The notes under the pieces: model-generated
Told to the model about the DNA's origin: nothing
Databases searched by the model: none
Seen by the model: the letters and a program-made list of their open reading frames with translations, nothing else
Position numbers and translations under genes: made by a program
Assembly (NCBI RefSeq): GCF_032854445.1
Contig: NW_027018063.1
Coordinates: forward strand, 32,692 to 96,691
Direction of reading: 5' to 3'
Source of the DNA: Liolophura sinensis
Lineage: Eukaryota > Mollusca > Polyplacophora > Chitonida > Chitonidae
DNA length: 64,000 nucleotides
In this document: positions 1-12,200 of the stretch, one piece after another
How positions within the stretch are numbered: the first letter of the stretch is position 1
How the letters are laid out: each line of letters begins with the position of its first letter

Positions 1-202
1 TGAATATAGTAATGACCAGTCGCGATTGTACAGAGTACAGTGTAGCCTATTTCAATTAACAAAAAGACCAGGCAAAAATGCAAAAGTGGAAAAACTGTTC
101 CAGTGCTACTAGTAAGAGGCTAAACCGACGTATTTTGTGACGAGAAATCGAATAGTGCAAACCGCGTTGCTCTCCGACCAATACTATTGGCTGTAGCGAC
201 AA
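1..202 (+). repeat. Partial satellite monomer at left edge
   Basis: This is the last ~200 bp of a monomer whose start lies outside the window. It runs from TGAATATAGTAATGACC through the A-tract segment to the next landmark. It carries small local variants: GCTAAACCG instead of GCTAATCCG, GAATAGTGC instead of GAATGGTGC, and TACTATTGG instead of TACTTTTGG. The array therefore continues to the left. Confidence 0.95.
59..95 (+). other. Run of four A-tracts in each monomer
   Basis: A-tracts at 61-65, 74-78, 82-85 and 90-94 are separated by roughly 8-13 bases. The same run occurs in every copy, about 160 bp before the next landmark. Roughly helically spaced A-tracts can bend DNA, a feature often reported in satellites. 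The spacing here is only approximate, so intrinsic curvature is an inference. Confidence 0.45.
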
Positions 203-203
203 T

Positions 204-217
204 TCAATGATCATTGA
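204..217. other. 14-bp perfect palindrome at monomer landmark
   Basis: TCAATGATCATTGA equals its own reverse complement. It occurs where the landmark is TTCAATGATCATTGATG: here, and at 29,821-29,834 and 39,144-39,157. Most other monomers keep the inner 10-bp palindrome AATGATCATT. A binding or structural role is not shown. Confidence 0.75.
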
Positions 218-487
218 TGTCATAATCACGTGCCCAGCAACGGCTCTTACTCCATGGAAACCAGGGATATTTGCAATTTTTTAACAGCTGCCGATGCCTG
301 GCCCAATTCCGCATCTTTTGGCACCTTATAAATGTGGGTCAGTGTTTAGTTGTACTTTTTACAGCAGACTGTATCAAGTACCTTGTGTTTTTTATGTACA
401 AATGGTGTGGTTTTTCTACACGTAGATAAAGACATTGAGATTGTCTTCGAATTAGAAGTAAGACAATTGCTGGGTGAGTTAAATGGG

Positions 488-490
488 CTT
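488..490. other. Variable palindromic element TGGGCT-T-AGCCCA family (M1 copy disrupted)
   Basis: Most monomers contain TGGGCTTAGCCCA, two 6-bp inverted arms around one T (for example 2,127-2,139). In M1 the right arm is changed to AGCTCA. Other disruptions are GGCTGAGCCGA in M3, M8, M11 and M103, and GGACTTGGCCC in M24, M35, M37, M44 and M46. Since both arm and centre vary between HOR types without compensation, a conserved hairpin is unlikely. Confidence 0.5.
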
Positions 491-727
491 AGCTCAAAGA
501 TTTCAGGTCTTCTGGGCTACCGAAGGGCACATAACTTATAGTCAAAAGTTGAATATAGTAATGACCAGTCGCGATTGTACAGAGTACAGTGTAGCCCATT
601 TCAATTAACAAAAAGACCAGGTAAAAATGCAAAAGTGGAAAAACTGTTCCAGTGCTGCTGGTAAGAGGCTAATCCGACGTATTTTGTGACGAGAAATCGA
701 ATGGTGCAAACCGCGTTGCTCTCCGAC

Positions 728-729
728 CT
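728..729 (+). other. 5-bp deletion junction, lineage mark
   Basis: GACCAATACTTTTGG is shortened to GACCTTTTGG. The same change is at about 3,469 and 16,644, always before a monomer with CACATG in place of CACGTG (M2, M7, M31). It tags position 2 of the 5-mer and shows that M31 belongs to that family. Confidence 0.93.
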
Positions 730-3700
730 TTTGGCTGTAGTGACAATTGAATGATCATTTATGCCATAATCACATGCCCAGCAACGGCTCTTACTCCATG
801 GAAACCATGGAAATTTGCAATTTGTCAACAGCTGCCGATGCCTGGCTCAATTCCGAATCTTTTGGCACCTTACTGAAGTGGGTCAGTGTTCAGTTGTACT
901 TTTTACAGCAGACTGTATCAAGTACCTTGTGTTTTTCATGTACAAATGGTATGGTTTTTTCTACACGTAGATAAAGACATTGAGATTGTCTTGGACTTAG
1001 AAGTAAGACAATGCTGGGTGAGTTAAATGGGCTTAGCCCAAAGATTTGACGTCTTCTGGGCTACCGAAGGGCATATAACTTATAGTCAAAAGTTGAATAT
1101 AGTAATGACCAGTCGCGATTGTACAGAGTACAGTGTAGCCGGCTTCAATTAACAAAAAGACCAGGTAAAAATGCAAAAGTGGAAAAACTGTTCCAGTGCT
1201 GCTGGTAGGAGGCTAATCCGACGTATTTTGTGACGAGAAATCGAATGGTGCAAACCGCGTTGCTCTCCGACCAATACTTTTGGCTGTAGTGACAATTGAA
1301 TGATCATTTATGTCATAATCACGTGCCCAGCAACGGCTCTTACTCCATGGAAACCAGGGAAATTTGCAATTTGTCAACAGCTGCCGATGCCTGGCTCAAT
1401 TCCGAATCTTTTGGCACCTTACTGAAGTGGGTCAGTGTTCAGTTGTACTTTTTACAGCAGACTGTATCAAGTACCTTGTGTTTTTCATGTACAAATGGTG
1501 TGGTTTTTCTACACGTAGATAAAGACATTGAGATTGTCTAGGACTTAGAAGTAAGACAATTGCTGGGTGAGTTAAATGGGCTGAGCCGAAAGATTTGACG
1601 TCTTCTGGGCTACCGAAGGGCACATAACTTATAGTCTCAAAGTTGAATATAGTAATGACCAGTCGCGATTGTACAGAGTACAGTGTAGCCGATTTCAATT
1701 AACAAAAAGACCAGGTAAAAATGCAAAAGTGGAAAAACTGTTCCAGTGCTGCTGGTAAAAGGCTAATCCGACGTATTTTGTGACGACAAATCGAATGGTG
1801 CAAACCGCGTTGCTCTCCGACCAATACTTTTGGCTGTAGTGACAATTGAATGATCATTTATGTCATAATCACGTGCCCAGCAACGGCTCTTACTCCATGG
1901 AAACCAGGGAAATTTGCAATTTTTCAACAGCTGCCGATGCCTGGCTCAATTCCGAATCTTTTGGCACCTTACTGAAGTGGGTCAGTGTTCAGTTGTACTT
2001 TTTACAGCAAACTGTATCAAGTACCTTGTGTTTTTCATGTACAAATGGTATGGTTTTTCTACACGTAGATAAAGACATTGAGATTGTCTTGGACTTAGAA
2101 GTAAGACAATTGCTGGGTGAGTTAAATGGGCTTAGCCCAAAGATTTGACGTCTTCTGGGCTACCGAAGGGCATATAACTTATAGTCAAAAGTTGAATATA
2201 GTAATGACCAGTCGCGATTGTACAGAGTACAGTGTAGCCGGCTTCAATTAACAAAAAGACCAGGCAAAAATGCAAAAGTGGAAAAACTGTTCCAGTGCTA
2301 CTAGTAAGAGGCTAATCCGACGCATTTTGTGACGAGAAATCAAATGGTGCAATCCGCGTTGCTCTCCGACCAATACTTTTGGCTGTAGCGACAATTGAAT
2401 GATCATTTATGCCATAATCACGTGCGTAGCAACGGCTCTTACTCCATGGAAACCAGGGATATTTGCAATTTGTCAACAGCTGCCGATGCCTGGCTCAATT
2501 CCGAATCTTTTGGCACCTTACTGAAGTGGGTCAGTTTTCAGTTGTACTTTTTACAGCAGACTGTATCAAGTACCTTGTGTTTTTCATGTACAAATGGTGT
2601 GGTTTTTCTACACGTAGATAAAGACATTGAGATTATCTTGCACTTAGAAGTAAGGCAATTGCTGGGTGAGTTAAATGGGCTTAGCCCAAAGATTTCAGGT
2701 CTTCTGGGCTACCGAAGGGCACATAACTTATAGTCAAAAGTTGAATATAGTAATGACCAGTCGCGATTGTACAGAGTACAGTGTAGCCGATTTCAATTAA
2801 CAAAAAGACCAGGCAAAAATGCAAAAGTGGAAAAACTGTTCCAGTGCTGCTGGTAAGAGGCTAATCCGACGTATTTTGTGACGAGAAATCGAATGGTGCA
2901 ATCCGCGTTGCTCTCCGACGAATACTTTTGGCTGTAGCGACAATTGAATGATCATTGATGTCATAATCACGCGCCCAGCAACGGCTCTTACTCCATGGAA
3001 ACCAGGGATGTTTGCAATTTTTCAACAGCTGCCGATGCCTGGCTCAATTCCGCATCTTTTGGCACCTTATAAATGTGGGTCAGTGTTTAGTTGTACTTTT
3101 TACAGCAGACTGTATCAAGTACCTTGTGTTTTTTTATGTACAAATGGTCTGGTTTTTCTACACGTAGATAAAGACATTGAGATTGTCTTCGAATTAGAAG
3201 TAAGACAATTGCTGGGTGAGTTAAATGGGCTTAGCCCAAAGATTTCAGGTCTTCTGGGCTACCGAAGGGCACATAACTTATAGTCAAAAGTTGAATATAG
3301 TAATGACCAGTCGCGATTGTACAGAGTACAGTGTAGCCGATTTCAATAACAAAAAGACCAGGTAAAAATGCAAAAGTGGAAAAACTGTTCCAGTGCTGCT
3401 GGTAAGAGGCTAATCCGACGTATTTTGTGACGAGAAATCGAATGGTGCAAACCGCGTTGCTCTCCGACCTTTTGGCTGTAGTGACAATTGAATGATCATT
3501 TATGCCATAATCACATGCCCAGCAACGGCTCTTACTCCATGGAAACCAGGGAAATTTGCAATTTTTGAACAGCTGCCGATCCCTGGCTCAATTCCGCATC
3601 TTTTGGCACCTTACTGAAGTGGGTCAGTGTTCAGTTGTACTTTTTACAGCAGACTGTATCAAGTACCTTGTGTTTTTTATGTACAAATGGTGTGGTTTTT

Positions 3701-5684
3701 CTACACGTAGATAAAGACATTGAGATTGTCTTGGACTTAGAAGTAAGACAATTGCTGGGTGAGTTAAATGGGCTTAGCCCAAAGATTTGACGTCTTCTGG
3801 GCTACCGAAGGGCATATAATTTATAGTCAAAAGTTGAATATAGTAATGACCAGTCGCGATTGTACAGAGTACAGTGTAGCCGGCTTCAATTAACAAAAAG
3901 ACCGGGCAAAAATGCAAAAGTGGAAAAACTGTTCCAGTGCTACTAGTAAGAGGCTAATCCGACGTATTTTGTGACGAGAAATCGAATGGTGCAAACCGCG
4001 TTGCTCTCCGACCAATACTTTTGGCTGTAGTGACAATTGAATGATCATTTATGTCATAATCACGTGCCCAGCAACGGCTCTTACTCCATGGAAACCAGGG
4101 AAATTTGCAATTTGTCAACAGCTGCCGATGCCTGGCTCAATTCCGAATCTTTTGCCACCTTACTGAAGTGGGTCAGTGTTCAGTTGTACTTTTTACAGCA
4201 GACTGTATCAAGTACCTTGTGTTTTTCATGTACAAATGGTGTGGTTTTTCTACACGTAGATAAAGACATTGAGATTGTCTAGGACTTAGAAGTAAGACAA
4301 TTGCTGGGTGAGTTAAATGGGCTGAGCCGAAAGATTTGACGTCTTCTGGGCTACCGAAGGGCACATAACTTATAGTCTCAAAGTTGAATATAGTAATGAC
4401 CAGTCGCGATTGTACAGAGTACAGTGTAGCCGATTTCAATTAACAAAAAGACCAGGTAAAAATGCAAAAGTGGAAAAACTGTTCCAGTGCTGCTGGTAAG
4501 AGGCTAATCCGACGTATTTTGTGACGAGAAATCGAATGGTGCAATCCGCGTTGCTCTCCGACCAATACTTTTGGCTGTAGCGAAAATTGAATGATATTTG
4601 ATGTCATAATCACGTGCCCAGCAACGGCTCTTACTCCATGGAAACCAGGGAAATTTGCAATTTTTCAACAGCTGCCGATGCCTGGCTCAATTCCGAATCT
4701 TTTGGCACCTTACTGAAGTGGGTCAGTGTTCAGTTGTACTTTTTACAGCAGACTGTATCAAGTACCTTGTGTTTTTCATGTACAAATGGTATGGTTTTTC
4801 TACACGTAGATAAAGACATTGAGATTGTCTTGGACTTAGAAGTAAGACAATTGCTGGGTGAGTAAAATGGGCTTAGCCCAAAGATTTGACGTCTTCTGGG
4901 CTACCGAAGGGCATATAACTTATAGTCAAAAGTTGAATATAGTAATGACCAGTTGCGATTGTACAGAGTACAGTGTAGCTGGCTTCAATTAACAAAAAGA
5001 CCAGGCAAAAATGCAAAAGTGGAAAAACTGTTCCAGTGCTACTAGTAAGAGGCTAATCCGACGCATTTTGTGACGAGAAATCGAATGGTGCAATCCGCGT
5101 TGCTCTCCGACCAATACTTTTGGCTGTAGCGACAATTGAATGATCATTTATGCCATAATCACGTGCGTAGCAACGGCTCTTACTCCATGGAAACCAGGGA
5201 AATTTGCAATTTGTCAACAGCTGCCGATGCCTGGCTCAATTCCGAATCTTTTGGCACCTTACTGAAGTGGGTCAGTTTTCAGTTGTACTTTTTACAGCAG
5301 ACTGTATCAAGTACCTTGTGTTTTTCATGTACAAATGGTGTGGTTTTTCTACACGTAGATAAAGACATTGAGATTGTCTTGCACTTAGAAGTAAGGCAAT
5401 TGCTGGGTGAGTTAAATGGGCTTAGCCCAAAGATTTCAGGTCTTCTGGGCTACCGAAGGGCACATAACTTATAGTCAAAAGTTGAATATAGTAATGACCA
5501 GTCGCGATTGTACAGAGTACAGTGTAGCCGATTTCAATTAACAAAAAGACCAGGCAAAAATGCAAAAGTGGAAAAACTGTTCCAGTGCTGCTGGTAAGAG
5601 GCTAATCCGACGTATTTTGTGACGAGAAATCGAATGGTGCAATCCGCGTTGCTCTCCGACGAATACTTTTGGCTGTAGCGACAA

Positions 5685-6234
5685 TTGAATGATCATTGAT
5701 GTCATAATCACGTGCCCAGCAACGGCTCTTACTCCATGGAAACCAGGGATGTTTGCAATTTTTTAACAGCTGCCGATGCCTGGCTCAATTCCGAATCTTT
5801 TGGCACCTTACTGAAGTGGGTCAGTGTTCAGTTGTACTTTTTACAGCAGACTGTATCAAGTACCTTGTGTTTTTCATGTACAAATGGTGTGGTTTTTCTA
5901 CACGTAGATAAAGACATTGAGATTGTCTAGGACTTAGAAGTAAGACAATTGCTGGGTGAGTTAAATGGGCTGAGCCGAAAGATTTGACGTCTTCTGGGCT
6001 ACCGAAGGGCACATAACTTATAGTCTCAAAGTTGAATATAGTAATGACCAGTCGCGATTGTACAGAGTACAGTGTAGCCGATTTCAATTAACAAAAAGAC
6101 CAGGTAAAAATGCAAAAGTGGAAAAACTGTTCCAGTGCTGCTGGTAAAAGGCTAATCCGACGTATTTTGTGACGACAAATCGAATGGTGCAAACCGCGTT
6201 GCTCTCCGACCAATACTTTTGGCTGTAGTGACAA
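5685..6234 (+). repeat. Hybrid monomer M11 (HOR position 1 / position 3 junction)
   Basis: The first ~95 bases match the M6 type: GGGATGTTTGC followed by the six-T tract and TAACAG. The rest matches the M3/M8 type: TTCCGAATC, TTACTGAAG, GTCTAGGAC, GGGCTGAGCCGAAAG and TAGTCTCAAAG. The switch lies between about 5,770 and 5,795. The next monomer, M12 (6235), is M4-like, so position 2 of the HOR is skipped. This is the expected product of an unequal exchange between out-of-register monomers. Confidence 0.82.
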
Positions 6235-9200
6235 TTGAATGATCATTTATGCCATAATCACGTGCCCAGCAACGGCTCTTACTCCATGGAAACCAGGGAA
6301 ATTTGCAATTTTTCAACAGCTGCCGATGCCTGGCTCAATTCCGAATCTTTTGGCACCTTACTGAAGTGGGTCAGTGTTCAGTTGTACTTTTTACAGCAGA
6401 CTGTATCAAGTACCTTGTGTTTTTCATGTACAAATGGTATGGTTTTTCTACACGTAGATAAAGACATTGAGATTGTCTTGGACTTAGAAGTAAGACAATT
6501 GCTGGGTGAGTTAAATGGGCTTAGCCCAAAGATTTGACGTCTTCTGGGCTACCGAAGGGCACATAACTTATAGTCAAAAGTTGAATATAGTAATGACCAG
6601 TCGCGATGGTACATAGTACAGTGTAGCCGATTTCAATTAACAAAAAGACCAGGCAAAAATGCAAAATTGGAAAAATTGTTCCAGTGCTGTTGGTAAGACA
6701 CTAATCCGACGTATTTTGTGACGACAAATCGAATGGTGCAAACCGCGTTGCTCTCCGACCAATACTTTTGGCTGTAGTGACAATTGAATGATCATTTATG
6801 TCAGAATCACGTGCCCAGCAACGGCTCTTACTCCATGGAAACCAGGGAAATTTGCAATTTGTCAACAGCTGCCGATACCTGGCTCAATTCCGCATCTTTT
6901 GGCACCTTATTCATGTGGGTCTGTGGTCAGTTGTACTTTTTACAGCAGACTGTATCAAGTACCTTGTGTTTTTTATGTATAAATGGTATGGTTTTTCTAC
7001 ACGTAGATAAAGACATTGAGATTGTCTTGGACTTAGAAGTAAGACAATTGCTGGGTGAGTTAAATGGGCTTAGCCCAAAGATTTGACGTCTTCTGGGCTA
7101 CTGAAGGGCACATAACTTATAGTCAAAAGTTCAATATAGTAATGACCAGTCGCGATTGTACAGAGTACAGTGTAGCCGATTTCAATTAACAAAAAGTAAA
7201 GGAAAAAATACAAAAGTGGAAAAACTGTTCCAGTTGCTGCTGGTAAGAGGCTTATCCGACGTATTTTGTGACGACAAATCGAATGGTGCAAACCGCGTTG
7301 CTCTCCGACCAATACTTTTGGCTGTAGTGACAATTGAATGATCATTGATGTCATAATCACGTGCCCAGCAACGGCTCTTACTCCATGGAAACCAGGGAAA
7401 TTTGCAATTTGTCAACAGCTGCCGATGCCTGGCTCAATTCCGAATCTTTTGGCACCTTACTGAAGTGGGTCAGTGTTCAGTTGTACTTTTTACAGCAGAC
7501 TGTATCAAGTACCTTGTGTTTTTCATGTACAAATGGTGTGGTTTTTCTACACGTAGATAAAGACATTGAGATTCTCTAGGACTTAGAAGTAAGACAATTG
7601 CTGTGTGAGTTAAATGGGCTTAGCCCAAAGATTTGACGTCTTCTGGGCTACCGAAGGGCACATAACTTATAGTCTCAAAGTTGAATATAGTAATGACCAG
7701 TCGCGATTGTACAGAGTACAGTGTAGCCGATTTCAATTAACAAAAAGACCAGGTAAAAATGCAAAAGTGGAAAAACTGTTCCAGTGCTGCTGGTAAAAGG
7801 CTAATCCGACGTATTTTGTGACGACAAATCGAATGGTGCAAACCGCGTTGCTCTCCGACCAATACTTTTGGCTGTAGTGACAATTGAATGATCATTGATG
7901 TCATAATCACGTGCCCAGCAACGGCTCTTACTCCATGGAAACCAGGGAAATTTGCAATTTTTCAACAGCTGCCGATGCCTGGCTCAATTCCGAATCTTTT
8001 GGCACCTTACTGAAGTGGGTCAGTGTTCAGTTGTACTTTTTACAGCAGACTGTATCAAGTACCTTGTGTTTTTCATGTACAAATGGTATGGTTTTTCTAC
8101 ACGTAGATAAAGACATTGAGATTGTCTTGGACTTAGAAGTAAGACAATTGCTGGGTGAGTTAAATGGGCTTAGCCCAAAGATTTGACGTCTTCTGGGCTA
8201 CCGAAGGGCATATACCTTATAGTCAAAAGTTGAATACAGTAATGACCAGTCGCGATTGTACAGAGTACAGTGTAGCCGATTTCAATTAACAAAAAGACCA
8301 GGTAAAAATGCAAAAGTGGAAAAACTGTTCCAGTGCTGCTGGTAAAAGGCTAATCCGACGTATTTTGTGACGACAAATCGAATGGTGCAAACCGCGTTGC
8401 TCTCCGACCAATACTTTTGGCTTTAGCGACAACTGAATGATCATTTATGTCATAATCACGTGCCCAGCAACGGCTGTTACTCCATGGAAACCAGGGATAT
8501 TTGGAATTTTTTAACAGCTGCCGATGCCTGGCCCAATTCCGCATCTTTTGGCACCTTATAAATGTGGGTCAGTGTTTAGTTGTACTTTTTACAGCAGACT
8601 GTATCAAGTACCTTGTGTTTTTTATATACAAATTGTCTGGTTTTTCTACACGTAGATAAAGACATTGAGATTGTCTTGGACTTAGAAGTAAGGCAATTGC
8701 TGGGTGACTTAAATGGGCTTAGCCCAAAGATTTGACGTTTTCTGGGCTACCGAAGGGCACATAACTTATAGTCAAAAGTTGAATATAGTAATGACCAGTC
8801 GCGATTGTACAGAGTACAGTGTAGCCGGTTTCAATTAACAAAAAGACCAGGCAAAAATGCAAAAGTGGAAAAACTGTTCTAGTGCTACTAGTAAGAGGCT
8901 AATCCGACGTATTTTGTGACGAGAAATCGAATGGTGCAAACCGCGTTGCTCTCGGACCAATACTTTTGGCTGTAGCGTCAATTCAATGATCATTTATGCC
9001 ATAATCACGTGCCCAGCAACGGCTCTTACTCCATGGAAACCAGGGAAATTTGCAATTTGTCAACAGCTGCCGATGCCTGGCTCAATTCCGCATCTTTTGG
9101 CACCTTACTGAAGTGGGTCAGTGTTCAGTTGTACTTTTTACAGCAGACTGTATCAAGTACCTTGTGTTTTTCATGTACAAATGGTGTGGTTTTTCTACAC

Positions 9201-12200
9201 GTAGATAAAGACATTGAGATTGTCTTCGACTTAGAAGTAAGGCAATTGCTGGGTGAGTTAAATGGGCTTAGCCCAAAGATTTGACGTCTTCTGGGCTACC
9301 GAAGGGCACATAACTTATAGTCAAAAGTTGAATATAGTAATGACCAGTCGCGATGGTACATAGTACAGTGTAGCCGATTTCAATTAACAAAAAGACCAGG
9401 CAAAAATGCAAAAGTGGAAAAATTGTTCCAGTGCTGCTGGTAAGAGGCTAATCCGACGTATTTTGTGACGACAAATCGAATGGTGCAAACCGCGTTGCTC
9501 TCCGACCAATACTTTTGGCTGTAGTGACAATTGAATGATCATTTATGTCATAATCACGTGCCCAGCAACGGCTCTTACTCCATGGAAACCAGGGAAATTT
9601 GCAATTTTTCAACAGCTGCCGATGCCTGGCTCAATTCCGCATCTTTTGGCACCTTATTCATGTGGGTCTGTGGTCAGTTGTACATTTTACAGCAGACTGT
9701 ATCAAGTACCTTGTGTTTTTTATGTACAAATGGTGTGGTTTTTCTACACGTAGATAAAGACATTATGATTGTCTTGGACTTAGAAGTAAGACAATTACTG
9801 GGTGAGTTAAATGGGCTTAGCCCAAAGATTTGACGTCTTCTGGGCTACTGAAGGGCAGATAATATATAGTCAAAAGTTGAATATAGTAATGACCAGTCGC
9901 GATTGTACAGAGTACAGTGTAGCCGATTTCAATTAACAAAAAGACCAGGTAAAAATGCAAAAGTGGAAAAACTGTTCCAGTGCTGCTGGTAAGAGGCTAA
10001 TCCGACGTATTTTGTGACGAGAAATCGAATGGTGCAATCCGCGTTGCTCTCGGACTAATACTTTTGCCTGTAGTGACAATTGAATGATCATTTATGTCAT
10101 AATCACGTGCCCAGCAACGGCTCTTACTCCATGGAAACCAGGGAAATTTGCAATTTTTCAACAGCTGCCAATGCCTGGCTCAATTCCGCATCTTTTGGCA
10201 CCTTACTGAAATGGGTCAGTGTTCAGTTGTACTTTTTACAGCAGACTGTATCAAGTACCTTGTGTTTTTCATGTACAAATGGTCTGGTTTTTCTACACGT
10301 AGATAAAGACATTGAGATTGTCTTGCACTTAGAAGTAAGGCAATTGCTGGGTGAGTTAAATGGGCTTAGCCCAAAGATTTCAGGTCTTCTGGGCTACCGA
10401 AGGGCACATAACTTATAGTCAAAAGTTGAATATAGTAATGACCAGTCGCGATTGTACAGAATACAGTGTAGCCGGTTTCAATTAACAAAAAGACCAGGCA
10501 AAAATGCAAAAGTGGAAAAACTGTTCCAGTGCTGCTGGTAAGAGGCTAATCCGACGTATTTTGTAACGAGAAATCGAATGGTGCAAACCGCGTTGCTCTC
10601 CGACCAATACTTTTGGCTGTAGCGACAATTGAAGGATCATTGATGTCATAATCACGTGCCCAGCAACGGCTCTTACTCCATGGAAACCAGGGATATTTGC
10701 AATTTTTTAACAGCTGCCGATGCCTGGCACAATTCCGCATCTTTTGGCACCTTATAAATGTGGGTCAGTGTTTAGTTGTACTTTTTACAGCAGACTGTAT
10801 CAAGTACCTTGTGTTTTTTATGTACAAATGGTCTGGTTTTTCTACACGTAGATAAAGACATTGAGATTGTCTTGGACTTAGAAGTAAGACAATTGCTGGG
10901 TGAGTTAAATGGGCTTAGCCCAAAGATTTCAGGTCTTCTGGGCTACCGAAGGGCACATAACTTATAGTCAAAAGTTGAATATAGTAATGACCAGTCGCGA
11001 TTGTACAGAGTACAGTGTAGCCGATTTCAATTAACAAAAAGACCAGGTAAAAATGCAAAAGTGGAAAAACTGTTCCAGTGCTGCTGGTAAGAGGCTAATC
11101 CGACGTATTTTGTGACGAGAAATCGAATGGTGCAAACCGCGTTGCTCTCCGACCAATACTTTTGGCTGTAGTGACAATTGAATGATCATTTATGCCATAA
11201 TCACGTGCCCAGCAACGGCTCTTACTCCATGGAAACCAGGGATATTTGCAATTTTTTAACAGCTGCCGATGCCTGGCTCAATTCCGCATCTTTTGGCACC
11301 TTACTGAAGTGGGTCAGTGTTCAGTTGTACTTTTTACAGCAGACTGTATCAAGTACCTTGTGTTTTTCACGTACAAATGGTGTGGATTTTCTACACGTAA
11401 ATAAAGACATTGAGATTGTCTTGCACTTAGAAGTAAGGCAATTGCTGGGTGAGTTAAATGGGCTTAGCCCAAAGATTTCAGGTCTTCTTGGCTACCGAAG
11501 GGCACATAACTTATAGTCAAAAGTTGAATATAGTAATGACCAGTCGCGATTGTACAGAGTACAGTGTAGCCGGTTTCAATTAACAAAAAGACCAGGCAAA
11601 AATGCAAAAGTGGAAAAACTGTTCCAGTTCTACTAGTAAGAGACTAATCCGACGTATTTTGTGACGAGAAATCGAATGGTGCAATCCGCGTTGCTCTCCG
11701 ACCAATACTTTTGGCTGTAGCGACAGTTGAATGATCATTTATGCCATAATCACGTGCCCAGCAACGGCTCTTACTCCATGGAAACCAGGGATATTTGCAA
11801 TTTGTCAACAGCTGCCGATGCCTGGCTCAATTCCGCATCTTTTGGCACCTTACTGAAGTGGGTCAGTGTTCAGTTGTACTTTTTACAGCAGACTGTATCA
11901 AGTACCTTGTGTTTTTTACGTACAAATGGTGAGGTTTTTCTACACGTAGATAAAGACATTGAGATTGTCTTGCACTTAGAAGTAAGGCAATTGCTGGGTG
12001 AGTTAAATGGGCTTAGCCCAAAGATTTCAGGTCTTCTGGGCTACCGAAGGGCACATAACTTATAGTCAAAAGTTGAATATAGTAATGACCAGTCGCGATT
12101 GTACAGAGTACAGTGTAGCCGATTTCAATTAACAAAAAGACCAGGCAAAAATGCAAAAGTGGAAAAACTGTTCCAGTGCTGCTGGTAAGAGGCTAATCCG

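Larger units (their letters stand above)
203..5775 (+). repeat. 5-monomer higher-order repeat, period 2,741 bp (M1-M10)
   Basis: Landmarks are at 203, 747, 1296, 1846, 2395 | 2944, 3488, 4037, 4587, 5136. Copies M2-M5 and M7-M10 are each offset by exactly 2,741 bp; M6 is the partner of M1. Position-specific marks repeat at this offset. Positions 1 and 6 carry TTATAAATG and TTCGAATTAG. Positions 2 and 7 follow a 5-bp deletion (GACCTTTTGG) and have CACATG. Positions 3 and 8 carry GTCTAGGAC, GGGCTGAGCCGAAAG and TAGTCTCAAAG. Positions 4 and 9 carry GGTATGG. Positions 5 and 10 carry CACGTGCGTAGC and GGTCAGTTTTCAG. Block forms read A-B-B-B-B. Single-copy indels occur in M2 (extra T near 958, lost T near 1011) and M6 (extra T near 3130). 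A third round starts at M11 but is cut short by a hybrid monomer. Confidence 0.9.

Noticed and set aside
327-332. TATAAA in A-form monomers as a promoter TATA box
   Set aside because: It is simply one of three alternative states of the variable block. It is absent from about three quarters of copies and has no consistent downstream start or gene. Satellite transcription is possible but not shown here.
3113-3125. GTATCAAGTACC as a pol III B box (tRNA-derived element)
   Set aside because: The resemblance to GGTTCGANTCC is weak, spacing is off by a base, and no A box lies at a fitting distance upstream.
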